Assembly: GCA_964628055.1 (NCBI GenBank)
Contig: CAZVNL010000015.1
Location: forward strand, 1-56,845
DNA length: 56,845 nt
Reading direction: 5' to 3'
Source of the DNA: CAZBEL01 sp964628055
GTDB lineage: Bacteria > Fidelibacterota > Marinisomatia > Marinisomatales > TCS56
The notes below the pieces were generated by a model that was given only the letters and a program-made list of their open reading frames with translations, ran no database searches and was not told where the DNA came from. Below, one piece after another: positions 42,336-51,853 of this stretch (within the stretch, counting starts at the first letter, position 1; each line of letters opens with the position of its first letter). The translations under genes and the position numbers were made by a program.

Positions 42336-43261
42336 CAGCGTTTCTCACCGGTATCAGCCAGGAGGTTGTTAGTGGCATTGCCCTGGGATGTATCTATGCC
42401 CTGGTGGCCCTTGGATTTACCTTGATCTATAAAGCTACGAAAGTGGTGAACTTCGCCCAGGGAGAGCTCATGCTGGTGGGGGCTTATGTCAATTTTTACA
42501 TCGTCATGCACCTAAGTGGTAGTGGGGCAGACCTTGGTTTAGGGACTTTCCTCCTCGCTTTTCTGCTTTCATTGGTTTTTGCGGTCTTGTTTGGGGTAGT
42601 TCTTGATTATTGCATAAACCGTCCATTGAAGGACGAACCAGTGTTCTCTGTAATCATGGCCACCATCAGCTTCTCTATTATTTTGCGTTCGGTAGTGTCG
42701 TTATTGGCCGGTCCAATGAGCTTGGTTCCCCGCTCTCCCTTTGGCGGTCGGGTGTTCGTGTTAAGGGGTGTGGTGATCTCGAGTCTTGACCTGACGATTA
42801 TTCTCTGTGCCGTTATTTTGGTGGGTCTTTTTTACTATTTCTTCAAAAGGACGCGCTGGGGAATCGCCATGCAGGCCACCGCGGAAGATCTCCACGCCGC
42901 CCAATTGATGGGTATCCCCGTGAAAAAAGTGTACCAACTGGTGTGGATATTTTCCACCTTAGTGGCTACCGTCGGGGGGATCTTACTGGCTCCCAGAATG
43001 TCCCTTTTGGACGTGAGCATGAGCTATTTCGGTCTCAAGGCCTTTCCCGCGGCCATACTCGGTGGCTTCGGTTCCATCCGCGGGGCCATTATTGGGGGTG
43101 TTCTCTTGGGGGTTATCGAAACTGTGAGCATGGGCACCCTCTCTTTTCATTTTAATTGGATCAAGGAAATCAACGACATTATTGTGTGGATTGTTCTCAT
43201 TGCCGTCCTTTTGGTGAAACCGGCTGGCTTATTAGGTAAAGAAGAGTTGCGCAGGGTATGA
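42332..43261 (+). CDS. livH: Branched-chain amino-acid-type ABC permease (LivH family)
   Basis: The 309-residue inner-membrane permease has eight to nine helices. Family segments are GIALGCIYALVALGFTLIYKATKVVNFAQGELM (split across about residues 12-43), RPLKDEPVFSVIMATI and the cytoplasmic coupling loop AAQLMGIPVKKVYQLVW. In this operon, with hydratase and acyl-CoA ligase genes, the substrate may be a carboxylic acid rather than an amino acid. It is translationally coupled to the upstream hydratase gene. Confidence 0.92.
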   Translation: MTAFLTGISQEVVSGIALGCIYALVALGFTLIYKATKVVNFAQGELMLVGAYVNFYIVMHLSGSGADLGLGTFLLAFLLSLVFAVLFGVVLDYCINRPLKDEPVFSVIMATISFSIILRSVVSLLAGPMSLVPRSPFGGRVFVLRGVVISSLDLTIILCAVILVGLFYYFFKRTRWGIAMQATAEDLHAAQLMGIPVKKVYQLVWIFSTLVATVGGILLAPRMSLLDVSMSYFGLKAFPAAILGGFGSIRGAIIGGVLLGVIETVSMGTLSFHFNWIKEINDIIVWIVLIAVLLVKPAGLLGKEELRRV

Positions 43262-43313
43262 ATCATGACCTGAAGAAATGGGAATGACTGGTTTTTTGGG
43301 AGCTGTATAACCA

Positions 43314-44348
43314 ATGGTAAAAGGACGTTATGCCGAGGAGCGTTTGGGGTGGATTCCCATTCTTTTGATCCTGTTCCTTGCCCTACCATTTGTATTGCGG
43401 GGGACGACCATCAGCTATCGGTACTATTTATACGTGCTGAACCTAGCCGGGATTTATACTATTTTAGTCGTCGGATTGGATCTGTTGAGCGGCTATACGG
43501 GCCTCATTTCTTTGGGTCATGCCGCCTTTTTTGCTATCGGGGCTTACACCTCTGCTTTATTAGTGGATCAAGCAGGACTACCTTTCGGTTTGTCACTGAT
43601 ACTCACACCGATTCTCACTGGCTTAAGCGGTTTTGTGATTGGTTTTCCGGCCCTGCGGGTCAGCGGGATGTATTTAGGTCTTACCACTATGGGATTTGGG
43701 TTTATTGTGACCCGACTCATCATTGCCTTCCGTCGGTGGACCGGGGGCGCTTCGGGGTTGGAGGTATCCAACCCGGTGTTGTTTGGCTATCGCTTTCAGG
43801 GACATTGGGAGAATTACTATTTAATCCTGGCATCGGTCATCTTGGCGGTAGTGACTGCCCGGCGCATCGTCCATTCGAAAATCGGTAGAGCCTTTATGGC
43901 TGTTCGTGACTTGGACGAAACGGCCGCCACCGTAGGAGTCAACCTGGCTTACTATAAAATGTTATCTTTCTTCATTTCCGGTGTGTATGCGGGTTTTGCC
44001 GGGGCCCTCTTCGCCCATACTACGCATTTCATAACCACCGACCATTTCAATATCTTGCTGTCCATTTATTTTATTGTTATGGTTCTAGTTGGCGGGATGG
44101 GGTCCGTTTACGGAGCTGTGGTCGGCACCCTATTTATTGTCCTTTTGGATAATCTTTTTGTCCCCCAGGTGAAGGATTGGCTGGGACTTTTCATGCGCGC
44201 CGAAGTCGGCGATTTACAGGCCCTCATGTTTGGTCTTATTATGCTACTTATGATTATATTTCAACCCCAGGGAATTTACGGGATGTGGTTAAAAGTCAGG
44301 CTCTACTGGCGACTCTTTCCCTTTAATCCCCGGAAAAGGCTTACCTAA
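43314..44348 (+). CDS. livM: Branched-chain amino-acid-type ABC permease (LivM family)
   Basis: The 344-residue partner permease has helices spread along the chain and the conserved GLDLLSGYTGLISLGHAAFFA segment near residue 53 (kept to its 20-residue core). It also has MAVRDLDETAATVGVNLAYYK near 195, which contacts the ATPases, and GGMGSVYGAVVGTLF near 260. It starts at ATG 43314, 52 bases after LivH. Together the two permeases form the membrane channel of the importer. Confidence 0.92.
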   Translation: MVKGRYAEERLGWIPILLILFLALPFVLRGTTISYRYYLYVLNLAGIYTILVVGLDLLSGYTGLISLGHAAFFAIGAYTSALLVDQAGLPFGLSLILTPILTGLSGFVIGFPALRVSGMYLGLTTMGFGFIVTRLIIAFRRWTGGASGLEVSNPVLFGYRFQGHWENYYLILASVILAVVTARRIVHSKIGRAFMAVRDLDETAATVGVNLAYYKMLSFFISGVYAGFAGALFAHTTHFITTDHFNILLSIYFIVMVLVGGMGSVYGAVVGTLFIVLLDNLFVPQVKDWLGLFMRAEVGDLQALMFGLIMLLMIIFQPQGIYGMWLKVRLYWRLFPFNPRKRLT

Positions 44349-44371
44349 TCTCCAAACAGGAGGGTGTGATT

Positions 44372-45538
44372 ATGAAGTGGACCATAGCGATCGTATTCAT
44401 CTTCGGCCTCATCTTCATGGGGTGTGATATCCAGAAAAAAGCTCCTGGTATTACTGACGATGAAATCCTCATTGGCAATATTCAGGATCTCAGTGGACCC
44501 ATGAAAGAGTTGGGGTATGAACTACCCCATGGGTCCAATCTCTATTTCCGGTATATCAATGAACAAGGCGGAATTTTTGGCCGTAAAATTCGGATGTTGG
44601 TGGAAGATCACCAGTACAATCCCCAAAAAGCCGTAGCGGCTGCGACCAAACTCATCGAAAAGGACCAGGTATTTTGCCTGTACAGTGTTATCGGGACGTC
44701 ACCGTGTGAAGCGCTGCGACCAATCCTGGCCGAGTATGAGGTGCCGCTCATCGCTCCAGCCACTCAGTCTGGTACCATGTCCGACCAAACCCGCACCGGT
44801 TGGCGATATATCTTCCATACCGATACGGGGTATGATAAACAGACCAATATCCTGGTAGGCTACATTTTGGAACAGGATCCGGAAGCCAAGATTGGTCTCA
44901 TTTACCAGGATGACGACTATGGTGCTAATGTATTGAAGGGCGTGGCGGAAGCCGAACAGGAGCATAGCATTACCATTCAAAAAGAAGCCTATCAAAGAGG
45001 GGCCACCGACTTCACCGGTCAGGTGGGTAACCTGATGAAAGGGGGCGTCACCCAGGTAATCATCGCCGGTGTGGTGAAGGAACCCATCATCGTCATGAAA
45101 ACTGCGACCGCGATGAACTACAAACCGCAGTTCTTAGGGTTGAGCCCCACCATGGATCATCGTGTAGCGTTAGCTGCCGGACCAGCAGGAGAGGGCTACA
45201 TCGCCACTAATTTTGCCGCCCTGTGGAATTCCGATAACCCCAGTGCGCAGCTCTATCGCGAACTCCACGCCAAATACGCGGAAGAAGACCACCAGATGGG
45301 AATGTATAACTTTTACGGCTTTATGACGGCCCAGGTTTTGGTGGAAGGTCTTCAGCGAGCGGGAAAGTACCCCACCCGGGAACGCTTGATCCATGCTATG
45401 GAGACCTTCAAAGATTGGTCGGGGAGCGCCTTCCCACCCATTACCTTCAGCGCCACTGACCATGCCGGGGTGGAATCGGTTGTCCTGGTCCAGGTAAAGA
45501 ACGGGAAACAAACGGTCATCTCCGATTGGATGGAATAA
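44372..45538 (+). CDS. livK: ABC substrate-binding lipoprotein (LivK-like)
   Basis: The 388-residue periplasmic-binding protein has a lipoprotein signal ending LIFMGC, so it is anchored by a lipid to the membrane. The two-lobed type I binding fold follows, with LIGNIQDLSGPMKELG near residue 30, VEDHQYNPQKAVAAATKLI near 78 and the LIYQDDDYGANVLKG hinge region near 175. AGGAGGG (44358-44364) fits ATG 44372 better than the upstream in-frame GTG 44366. This protein determines what the importer takes up; the ligand is not visible. Confidence 0.92.
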   Translation: MKWTIAIVFIFGLIFMGCDIQKKAPGITDDEILIGNIQDLSGPMKELGYELPHGSNLYFRYINEQGGIFGRKIRMLVEDHQYNPQKAVAAATKLIEKDQVFCLYSVIGTSPCEALRPILAEYEVPLIAPATQSGTMSDQTRTGWRYIFHTDTGYDKQTNILVGYILEQDPEAKIGLIYQDDDYGANVLKGVAEAEQEHSITIQKEAYQRGATDFTGQVGNLMKGGVTQVIIAGVVKEPIIVMKTATAMNYKPQFLGLSPTMDHRVALAAGPAGEGYIATNFAALWNSDNPSAQLYRELHAKYAEEDHQMGMYNFYGFMTAQVLVEGLQRAGKYPTRERLIHAMETFKDWSGSAFPPITFSATDHAGVESVVLVQVKNGKQTVISDWME

Positions 45539-45633
45539 ACTCCCAATCCCTGGGGGAGGCTTAGGGAGTGTTCCCCAATTAGGTGGCGACTCACGCTTTC
45601 TTCCCGAGTTAGCGTAAATAGTAAATAAACACA

Positions 45634-46395
45634 GTGACTCAGTTGGTCATTGAGAACATCCACATGCACTTTGAAGGTGTGGTCGCCCTGCAGGGGGTCT
45701 CCTTGTCGGTGAAGGAGGGAGAGATTCTCTCGCTGGTGGGTCCCAATGGTTCGGGGAAGTCCACGTTGTTCAATTGCATTAATGGATTTCACCGTCCTCA
45801 AAAAGGGGAAATAACTTACCAGGGTCATGATTTATTGAACTGTCAGCCCCACACCGTGGCTCGGTGGGGAATTGCCCGAACGTTTCAGAACCTACAGAAT
45901 ATTCCCTATGCCACGGTGTTGGACAATGTCCTGTTGGGCGCCCACATTCACTTTTCTTTACAGGATACTTTCCGGCGATGTATTTCACGGAAGGAGCGGG
46001 AACGGGAAGAAGCCCTGGCCCTGGAGATCATGGCTTTCCTTGGTCTGGTGAATTATGAGCAGCGAATTTTGGGGTCCCAACCTTACGGGATTCAAAAATT
46101 GGTGGAACTGGCCAGGGCTTTAATATCCCGGCCTAAATTGCTCCTCTTGGACGAACCGGCGGCAGGGATGAATGAACAGGAGACCCTGGAAGTGGCCAAA
46201 ATCATCACCGAGGTGCGGGAGGATTTCGGAATCACCGTCCTGGTGGTGGAACATGACATGAACTTGGTCATGAGCATTTCCGATCGAATTTGCGTGCTTG
46301 ACTCGGGACAGATAATTACCATCGGAACGGCTTCTCAGGTAAAGGAGCATCCCGAGGTCCAGAAGGTTTTTTTAGGAGCACCTACGAATGCTTGA
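45634..46395 (+). CDS. livG: ABC transporter ATPase (LivG family)
   Basis: The 253-residue ATPase has Walker A GPNGSGKST near residue 36, the LivG-type signature helix QPYGIQKLVELARAL near 150 in place of LSGGQ, Walker B LLLLDEPAAGMN near 170 and the switch His in VVEHDMNLVM. It starts at GTG 45634 after a 95-base gap that contains only loose G/C-rich inverted repeats; these might lower ATPase expression relative to the binding protein. The LivF gene overlaps its end by eight bases. Confidence 0.94.
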   Translation: MTQLVIENIHMHFEGVVALQGVSLSVKEGEILSLVGPNGSGKSTLFNCINGFHRPQKGEITYQGHDLLNCQPHTVARWGIARTFQNLQNIPYATVLDNVLLGAHIHFSLQDTFRRCISRKEREREEALALEIMAFLGLVNYEQRILGSQPYGIQKLVELARALISRPKLLLLDEPAAGMNEQETLEVAKIITEVREDFGITVLVVEHDMNLVMSISDRICVLDSGQIITIGTASQVKEHPEVQKVFLGAPTNA

Positions 46396-47131
46396 ATTGG
46401 TAGGCGTAGAGGCTTATTACGGCAAGATCAAGGCCCTACACGGTATCTCGCTCCGCGTAGAAGAGGGGCAGATGGTCTGTTTGTTAGGGGCCAATGGGGC
46501 CGGTAAAACCACGGTTTTGCGAACCATCAGCGGCCTATTGGAGCCCGAGTACGGCACCATTCATTTCCAGGGGATACGCATCGCTGGAGCCGATCCGGAA
46601 AAAATAACCAGGTTGGGAATTGCCCACGTGCCTGAAGGGCGCGGCATTTTCCCCCAACTTACCGTCTTCGAAAATCTGAGAATGGGAGGCTTTTTAATCC
46701 GCAAGCGATCGTCCTTTTTAAAACGGTTGGAGCGGGTTTATGATCTATTCCCCATCCTGGCGGAGCGTAAACGCCAATTGGCCGGCACCTTGAGTGGAGG
46801 CGAACAACAGATGTTAGCCATCTCCCGGGCCCTCATGCTGGAACCGAAACTGTTGCTCTTGGATGAGCCCTCCCTGGGATTATCTCCTCGCCTGGTACAG
46901 GAGATCTTTGGAACCATCCAAGCTTTGTATAAGTCCGGGGTAACAATCCTCTTAGTAGAGCAAAATGTGCAACAAGCCCTGGAAATCTCCGACTACGGCT
47001 ATGTTTTAACCACCGGGAAAATATTCTTGAGCGGTACTTATGAGGAGTTGATCGCCGAAGAGAAAGTCCAGGACTACTACTTAGGTCAGGGGAAATATGT
47101 ACGCCGGTCCCGGCTGTGGGGAGGGGCATGA
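46388..47131 (+). CDS. livF: ABC transporter ATPase (LivF family)
   Basis: The 247-residue ATPase has Walker A GANGAGKTT near residue 36, the signature LSGGEQQMLAISRAL near 135, Walker B LLLLDEPSLGLSP near 156 and the switch region VEQNVQQAL. It completes a full Liv-type importer with the four preceding genes. It is co-translated with LivG, and its stop overlaps the acyl-CoA ligase ATG (ATGA), which ties uptake directly to CoA activation. Confidence 0.94.
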   Translation: MLELVGVEAYYGKIKALHGISLRVEEGQMVCLLGANGAGKTTVLRTISGLLEPEYGTIHFQGIRIAGADPEKITRLGIAHVPEGRGIFPQLTVFENLRMGGFLIRKRSSFLKRLERVYDLFPILAERKRQLAGTLSGGEQQMLAISRALMLEPKLLLLDEPSLGLSPRLVQEIFGTIQALYKSGVTILLVEQNVQQALEISDYGYVLTTGKIFLSGTYEELIAEEKVQDYYLGQGKYVRRSRLWGGA

Positions 47132-48948
47132 AACCACCTGAGCTTAAGGTTTATAATACCGTCCCAAAATTGTTTTGGTATCAGGTTCAACATTACGGTG
47201 AGGAGCCAACTCTGTGGTGGAAAAAAAGCGGTCTCTGGAAAAAGATCAGTTGGCGGGAGTACGGAGACTGGTCCCAAGCGGTGGGGAATGGCCTCCTATC
47301 CCAAGGTCTGCACCCCGGCGATAAGGTCTCCATATTAAGCCAAACCCGGGTAGAATGGGTGGTTCTTGATATGGCCATCATGAGCAGCGGTTGTATTACC
47401 ACGCCGATTTACCACTCCAACACCGCTGAACAGGTACGCTACATCCTGGAGCACAGCCGGAGCCGCATCGTTTTCGCGGAGGATCAAGAACAGTTAGACA
47501 AGGTACTCACAATTTGGGAGATGCTTCCGCACCTTAAGTTGGTGGTTGTGATGGATAAATTTCACGCCGTGGATGGTCATGGTGTCATTTCAATGGAACG
47601 TTTTGCCCAGCGAGGACATGAATTCGGGGAGGATCATCCGGAAGCGTTCCAACGCCGCCTCCAAGCCGTGCAGCCGACGGATGTTATTAGCTTCATTTAC
47701 ACTTCGGGGACCACGGGACCACCTAAAGCGGCTATGATCACCAGTGAGAACGTAATTGCGATTATCCGTCACTTACCGGACCTACTGGATTTGCGGCGGG
47801 AGGACGTGACCATAGCCTATCTACCCCTGGCACACATCGCTGAACGGGTGGTTGGACATTTCATAAAGTTATTTGCCGGGAATCAAACTGTGTTCGCCGA
47901 AAGCTTGGCAGATTTGCCCAGTAATTTAAGGCAGACCGGCCCTACGGTGATGTTTGGTACGCCCCGTGTTTTCGAGAAATTTTACGCCCGCATTCTCACC
48001 GGGATTCAGGATGCGACCTGGTTTCAAAAAAGTATTTTTCACTGGTGCCATCAGGTAGGAAAAGAGGTCACCGAACGTGAGTTCAATCAGCAGAAGGTCT
48101 CCTTCGGATTGCGGATTAAACGTTACCTGGCGTACCGGTTAATCTTTCGAAAGATTCAGGACATATTTGGCGGGAATATCCGTTTTATGATTTCAGGTGG
48201 GGCTCCCATTGCGCCAAACATTGTACGCTTTTTCTATGAAATGGGCCTAAAGATATACGAGGTGTACGGTATGACTGAAACCACCGGTCTTTTGTCCATG
48301 AATCGTCTTAGGGCTTACCAGATCGGGTCCGTGGGAAATTTGTTCCCCGAGACTGAAATCCGGTTGGAAACGGATGGTGAAATCTGTGCTCACGGACCAC
48401 AAAATTGCTCGGGGTACTACCGTAATGAGGAAGCAACACAGGAGTTGTTGACTACGGATGACTCTGGAAAGACCTGGTTGCATACGGGTGACATTGGTTA
48501 TTTTGACGAGGAGGGGTTCCTTTACATCACTGACCGCAAAAAGGACCTCATCATCACTGCCGGGGGTAAAAATGTGGCTCCCCAGAATATTGAGAACCTG
48601 CTGAAAACCAGTCCGTACATAAGCCAGGCTATGGTCTACGGTGACCTGAAACCATATCTCACCGCTTTATTGACTTTGGATGAGGATGAAATCACCAAGT
48701 TTGCCCGGGACCGTCGTATTCTGTACGGCGATCTGTCGGACCTGACGAAACAACCGGAAGTTGTGAATTTGATACGTCAGGAAGTCCAAGCCAAGAATCA
48801 GCAGTTAGCTTCCTACGAAACCATTAAGAAGTTCCGCATCCTGGAGGAAGAGTTGGATCAGGACAAGGACGAGATTACCCCGACCCTAAAGGTGAAACGC
48901 AAGGTTGTAACCGAGAATTACCGTTCTTTATTGGAAGAAATGTATTAA
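47128..48948 (+). CDS. fadD: Long-chain acyl-CoA synthetase (AMP-forming)
   Basis: The 606-residue ANL-superfamily ligase has the P-loop-like YTSGTTGPPKAAM near residue 195, the YGMTETTG motif near 381, HTGDIGYFDEEGFLYITDRKK near 455 (Asp and Arg for ribose and catalysis) and the GGKNVAPQNIEN hinge. Length and motifs fit the FadD15/FAA group that activates long-chain or other hydrophobic acids with CoA. ATG 47128 overlaps the LivF stop and has GGGGAGG upstream; a GTG at 47116 is less likely. Substrate unknown, probably the acid imported by the ABC system. Confidence 0.92.
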   Translation: MKPPELKVYNTVPKLFWYQVQHYGEEPTLWWKKSGLWKKISWREYGDWSQAVGNGLLSQGLHPGDKVSILSQTRVEWVVLDMAIMSSGCITTPIYHSNTAEQVRYILEHSRSRIVFAEDQEQLDKVLTIWEMLPHLKLVVVMDKFHAVDGHGVISMERFAQRGHEFGEDHPEAFQRRLQAVQPTDVISFIYTSGTTGPPKAAMITSENVIAIIRHLPDLLDLRREDVTIAYLPLAHIAERVVGHFIKLFAGNQTVFAESLADLPSNLRQTGPTVMFGTPRVFEKFYARILTGIQDATWFQKSIFHWCHQVGKEVTEREFNQQKVSFGLRIKRYLAYRLIFRKIQDIFGGNIRFMISGGAPIAPNIVRFFYEMGLKIYEVYGMTETTGLLSMNRLRAYQIGSVGNLFPETEIRLETDGEICAHGPQNCSGYYRNEEATQELLTTDDSGKTWLHTGDIGYFDEEGFLYITDRKKDLIITAGGKNVAPQNIENLLKTSPYISQAMVYGDLKPYLTALLTLDEDEITKFARDRRILYGDLSDLTKQPEVVNLIRQEVQAKNQQLASYETIKKFRILEEELDQDKDEITPTLKVKRKVVTENYRSLLEEMY

Positions 48949-48965
48949 AAAATGAAAGTGGGAAA

Positions 48966-49775
48966 ATGAATAAGCGGCATACAGTCACTGTTCGGCGAAA
49001 AAAGGCCCGAGAATTCAGCAGAATATTAACCTGGTTGTTGGTTTTATTGCCTTTCATATTGTTCGCCCAGGATCGGTTTTCATCGCTCTCGACCTATTTT
49101 GCCGAGACACCCGCTTTATACTGGTCAGGTTGTCGTTATACTGTCCAGGAACGGAGTAATCGTTGGATTTGGGGAGTGGCCACGGTGGGAACCGTGCTAG
49201 CCTTCCAGGTGGATGCATCGGTTCAGGATTATGCCCAAGAGCACGGTTTATTACCTGAACGTTGGGCGCGTTTCGGGGATAATTGGGGTGGGGGCTGGGC
49301 CTATACCTTTCTTTATCCCACTGTTTTCGTCACGTCACGAATAGGCGGTGATTTATGGTCTACTACTGCCCGAAAGCTGGAGTATACCTCTTTTACCCTG
49401 GGCACCACGGCAACCCTTACTTCTTTTCTTAAAAAAGTCGTAGGGCGGGAACGCCCCAACCACCGGGGCTATCGGTCTTTCCCCTCCGGACACACTTCTG
49501 GCAGTTTTGCTTTTGCGGGGACTATTGACGAACTTTATGGCCACGGTTGGGGGAGTTTAGCTTATAGCGTCGCTGTTTTGGTAGGGATTAGCCGGATCCA
49601 CGATAATAAACATTACTTGAGTGACGTACTTTTTGGGGCAGCTCTCGGGACCACCATCGCCAGGGGGTTTGCTGATGCTTTTCAGACGGAAAAGTCTAAG
49701 TCCAGTGGGCATGTAGTTGACTTCTTGTCTACAGGGGATAAAATCCTTTTCAGGTTCACCATTCCCCTGGATTGA
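48966..49775 (+). CDS. PAP2-superfamily membrane phosphatase
   Basis: The 269-residue protein has a signal/anchor segment (about residues 20-36) and the three PAP2 motifs: KKVVGRERP near 157, SFPSGH near 172 and GISRIHDNKHYLSD near 207 (Arg, His, Asp of the active site). Such enzymes remove phosphate from lipids such as undecaprenyl diphosphate or phosphatidic acid on the outer face of the membrane. It is in the same direction as the acyl-CoA ligase, 17 bases downstream, so it may share that transcript. It is convergent with RtcB. Confidence 0.9.
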   Translation: MNKRHTVTVRRKKAREFSRILTWLLVLLPFILFAQDRFSSLSTYFAETPALYWSGCRYTVQERSNRWIWGVATVGTVLAFQVDASVQDYAQEHGLLPERWARFGDNWGGGWAYTFLYPTVFVTSRIGGDLWSTTARKLEYTSFTLGTTATLTSFLKKVVGRERPNHRGYRSFPSGHTSGSFAFAGTIDELYGHGWGSLAYSVAVLVGISRIHDNKHYLSDVLFGAALGTTIARGFADAFQTEKSKSSGHVVDFLSTGDKILFRFTIPLD

Positions 49776-49811
49776 TTTCAATGGTGCGGAGGTAGTTTTC
49801 GGGTTTAGCTA

Positions 49812-51242
49812 TTATCCTTTAATGACTACCAGGGGGACGAGTTTGGCCACCAGTTTAGAAAGCCCCGCCTCGTGGGCTGCCTGGACCACGGTGTTGACAT
49901 CCTTGTAGGCCCCGGGGGCTTCTTCGGCCACACCCCGGAAGGAAGGACTCCGCACCAGGATACCACGCCGTTTCAATTCCTTGGTGACCTGATTCCCCCG
50001 CCATTGTTTTTTGGCTTTGTGCCGACTCATGGCACGTCCAGCCCCGTGGCAGGAAGAAGCCCATGCTTTTCCGGCGCTGGTTTCAGTCCCGATTAAGATG
50101 TAAGAAGCCGTTCCCATCGTGCCGCCAATCAACACCGGTTGTCCCACGGAGCGGTACCGTTTGGGTAGGGCGGGATGACCCGGCCCAAAAGCCCGTGTGG
50201 CACCCTTGCGGTGGACATAGAGGATTTTGGGGATGCCGTTGACCGGGTGTTCTTCCTGCTTACAGGTGTTATGGGAAACGTCGTAAAGGAGCGTTAATTC
50301 CGCCTGGGTAAAAACTCGTGAAAACACTTGCCGGGTAAGGTGAGTGAGGATTTGGCGGTTGGCCAGGGCGCAATTCATCCCCGCTTGCATGGCCCCTAAA
50401 TATGCCTGTCCCGTGGGTGAATGAATCGGTGCCGATGCCAGTTCACGCTCGGGCAGTTGAAGTCCGTATTGAGGAGCTTCCAGGACCATTTTTTTTAAAT
50501 AATCGGTCCCAATCTGGTGACCCAACCCCCGGGAACCGCAATGGATACTGATCTTGATATCGCCAGGAGCAATTCCTAATACTTCTGCGGTAGGTTCGTC
50601 GTAAACCTCGACAACCTCCTGTATTTCCAGGTAGTGATTTCCGGAACCCAGGGTCCCCATTTCCTTTTCCTGCCGTTTTTTGGCATGTTCCGAAACAGCT
50701 TCGGGGTTGGCGTCGGACAAGCGCCCGTTTTCTTCACAGTACTCCAGGTCCTCTGGTACACCGTAACCCTGGGCAAGGGCCCAATGAGCACCACCAACAA
50801 GCATGTCATCCATAACGGAAGGCGAAAGATGCAATTTCCCCCGACTTCCTACTCCAGCAGGGATGGAGTGGAAAAGGGCTTCTGCGATTACGCCCTGTTG
50901 GGGTAATAGTTGATCCTTGGTGAGACCCGTATGAAGAGTGCGGACCCCACAGGAAATATCGAACCCCACGCCCCCAGCGGAGATCACACCACCTTCCTGA
51001 GGATCAAAGGCCGCCACACCGCCGATGGGGAACCCGTAACCCCAGTGAGCATCAGGCATGGTGAAAGAAGCGCTCTGAATGCCAGGTAAACTGGCCACGT
51101 TACTTACCTGTTCAACGACCTTGTCGTCCATGTCAGAGATTAAGTCATGGCTGGCGAAAATAACTCCCGGGACGCGCATTCTTCCTTGGGGAGTTATTTC
51201 CCATTCGTAAGCCGTTATCTGTTTTAGTTGCGTTAAATCCAT
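49812..51242 (-). CDS. rtcB: RtcB RNA-splicing ligase
   Basis: The 476-residue GTP- and Mn-dependent ligase joins RNA 2',3'-cyclic phosphate (or 3'-phosphate) ends to 5'-hydroxyl ends. Typical segments are MPDAHWGYGFPIGGVAAF near residue 63, GGVGFDISCGVR near 92, GTLGSGNHYLEIQ near 195, HCGSRGLGHQIG near 234 and the guanylylated His region SSCHGAGRAMSRH near 395. It follows archease by twelve bases, its known activator. No RtcA cyclase and no RtcR regulator are seen, so it may be made constitutively for RNA repair. Confidence 0.97.
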   Translation of the reverse strand: MDLTQLKQITAYEWEITPQGRMRVPGVIFASHDLISDMDDKVVEQVSNVASLPGIQSASFTMPDAHWGYGFPIGGVAAFDPQEGGVISAGGVGFDISCGVRTLHTGLTKDQLLPQQGVIAEALFHSIPAGVGSRGKLHLSPSVMDDMLVGGAHWALAQGYGVPEDLEYCEENGRLSDANPEAVSEHAKKRQEKEMGTLGSGNHYLEIQEVVEVYDEPTAEVLGIAPGDIKISIHCGSRGLGHQIGTDYLKKMVLEAPQYGLQLPERELASAPIHSPTGQAYLGAMQAGMNCALANRQILTHLTRQVFSRVFTQAELTLLYDVSHNTCKQEEHPVNGIPKILYVHRKGATRAFGPGHPALPKRYRSVGQPVLIGGTMGTASYILIGTETSAGKAWASSCHGAGRAMSRHKAKKQWRGNQVTKELKRRGILVRSPSFRGVAEEAPGAYKDVNTVVQAAHEAGLSKLVAKLVPLVVIKG

Positions 51243-51254
51243 GGCCTCAGCTAC

Positions 51255-51698
51255 TCAAACGTCCACGACACATTGGGCATACCAGCGATTAGGTTGCACC
51301 TGTTTGACTGCCAAACAGGTGAAAGTGGCGCCTTTCACTTCAATTGCTGGCTGATGGCGGAGGCAATCCATGGGTTCTCCCCATAACTCAGCGGTGAGTT
51401 TATCTTTCACAATATTCAGTTTAAATTGGTTGAAAAGCATATTCTCGGTGGCCATGCGGTAGATGATCTTGTTAAGCCACTCCAAGAACAGTACCTCGCG
51501 GTCCTCGGCACAGCATTCCAGAGTTATTTTTTCCGTGGGTTGAATAGAATCCAATGGTGCCACCACGGCGGTGAGCGCCAGGGCGCCTTGCTCAAAAGCC
51601 TCAGCCAGAGAGGTTCCCCACCCGCGAATGCCTACATCCGCTGCATGGGGAAAATGCTCCCACTGGGGAACTTTCACGGGGGAGTCCGAAACAGCCAT
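51255..51698 (-). CDS. Archease (RtcB activator)
   Basis: The 147-residue protein has the archease pattern HAADVGIRGWGTSLAEAFEQ near residue 18 with metal-binding acidic residues, LEWLNKIIYRM near 73 and the closing IEVKGATFTCLAV. Archease helps RtcB exchange guanylate and widens its nucleotide use. It is transcribed just ahead of RtcB. A perfect palindrome, TTAAGTACTTAA (51771-51782), lies 73 bases upstream of its ATG and might be a control site. No clear ribosome-binding site. Confidence 0.93.
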   Translation of the reverse strand: MAVSDSPVKVPQWEHFPHAADVGIRGWGTSLAEAFEQGALALTAVVAPLDSIQPTEKITLECCAEDREVLFLEWLNKIIYRMATENMLFNQFKLNIVKDKLTAELWGEPMDCLRHQPAIEVKGATFTCLAVKQVQPNRWYAQCVVDV

Positions 51699-51853
51699 AA
51701 AACAAGTTACATTGGAAGGTGGTATAAAGCAAACTCTCGTAAAAATTATCCCTTCGGAAAATGGTCCCCCTTAAGTACTTAACTAGGTCCTATGTTTTTT
51801 TGATAGGGTTTTTAAAGACAGTCTGCTCCCTGGGGAGAATATACCCGAAAGCG

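Noticed and set aside
45539..45633. G/C-rich inverted repeats between livK and livG as a terminator
   Set aside because: Pairing is short and ambiguous and no T-run follows; an attenuating role is possible but unsupported.
45352..45828. 158-residue minus-strand ORF across the livK/livG gap
   Set aside because: Overlaps two well-supported genes in antisense and has no recognisable features.
51786..51826. CCTAT...ATAGG hairpin with T-runs as terminator
   Set aside because: The stem is only five pairs with a T-rich loop, and no gene on the plus strand ends there.
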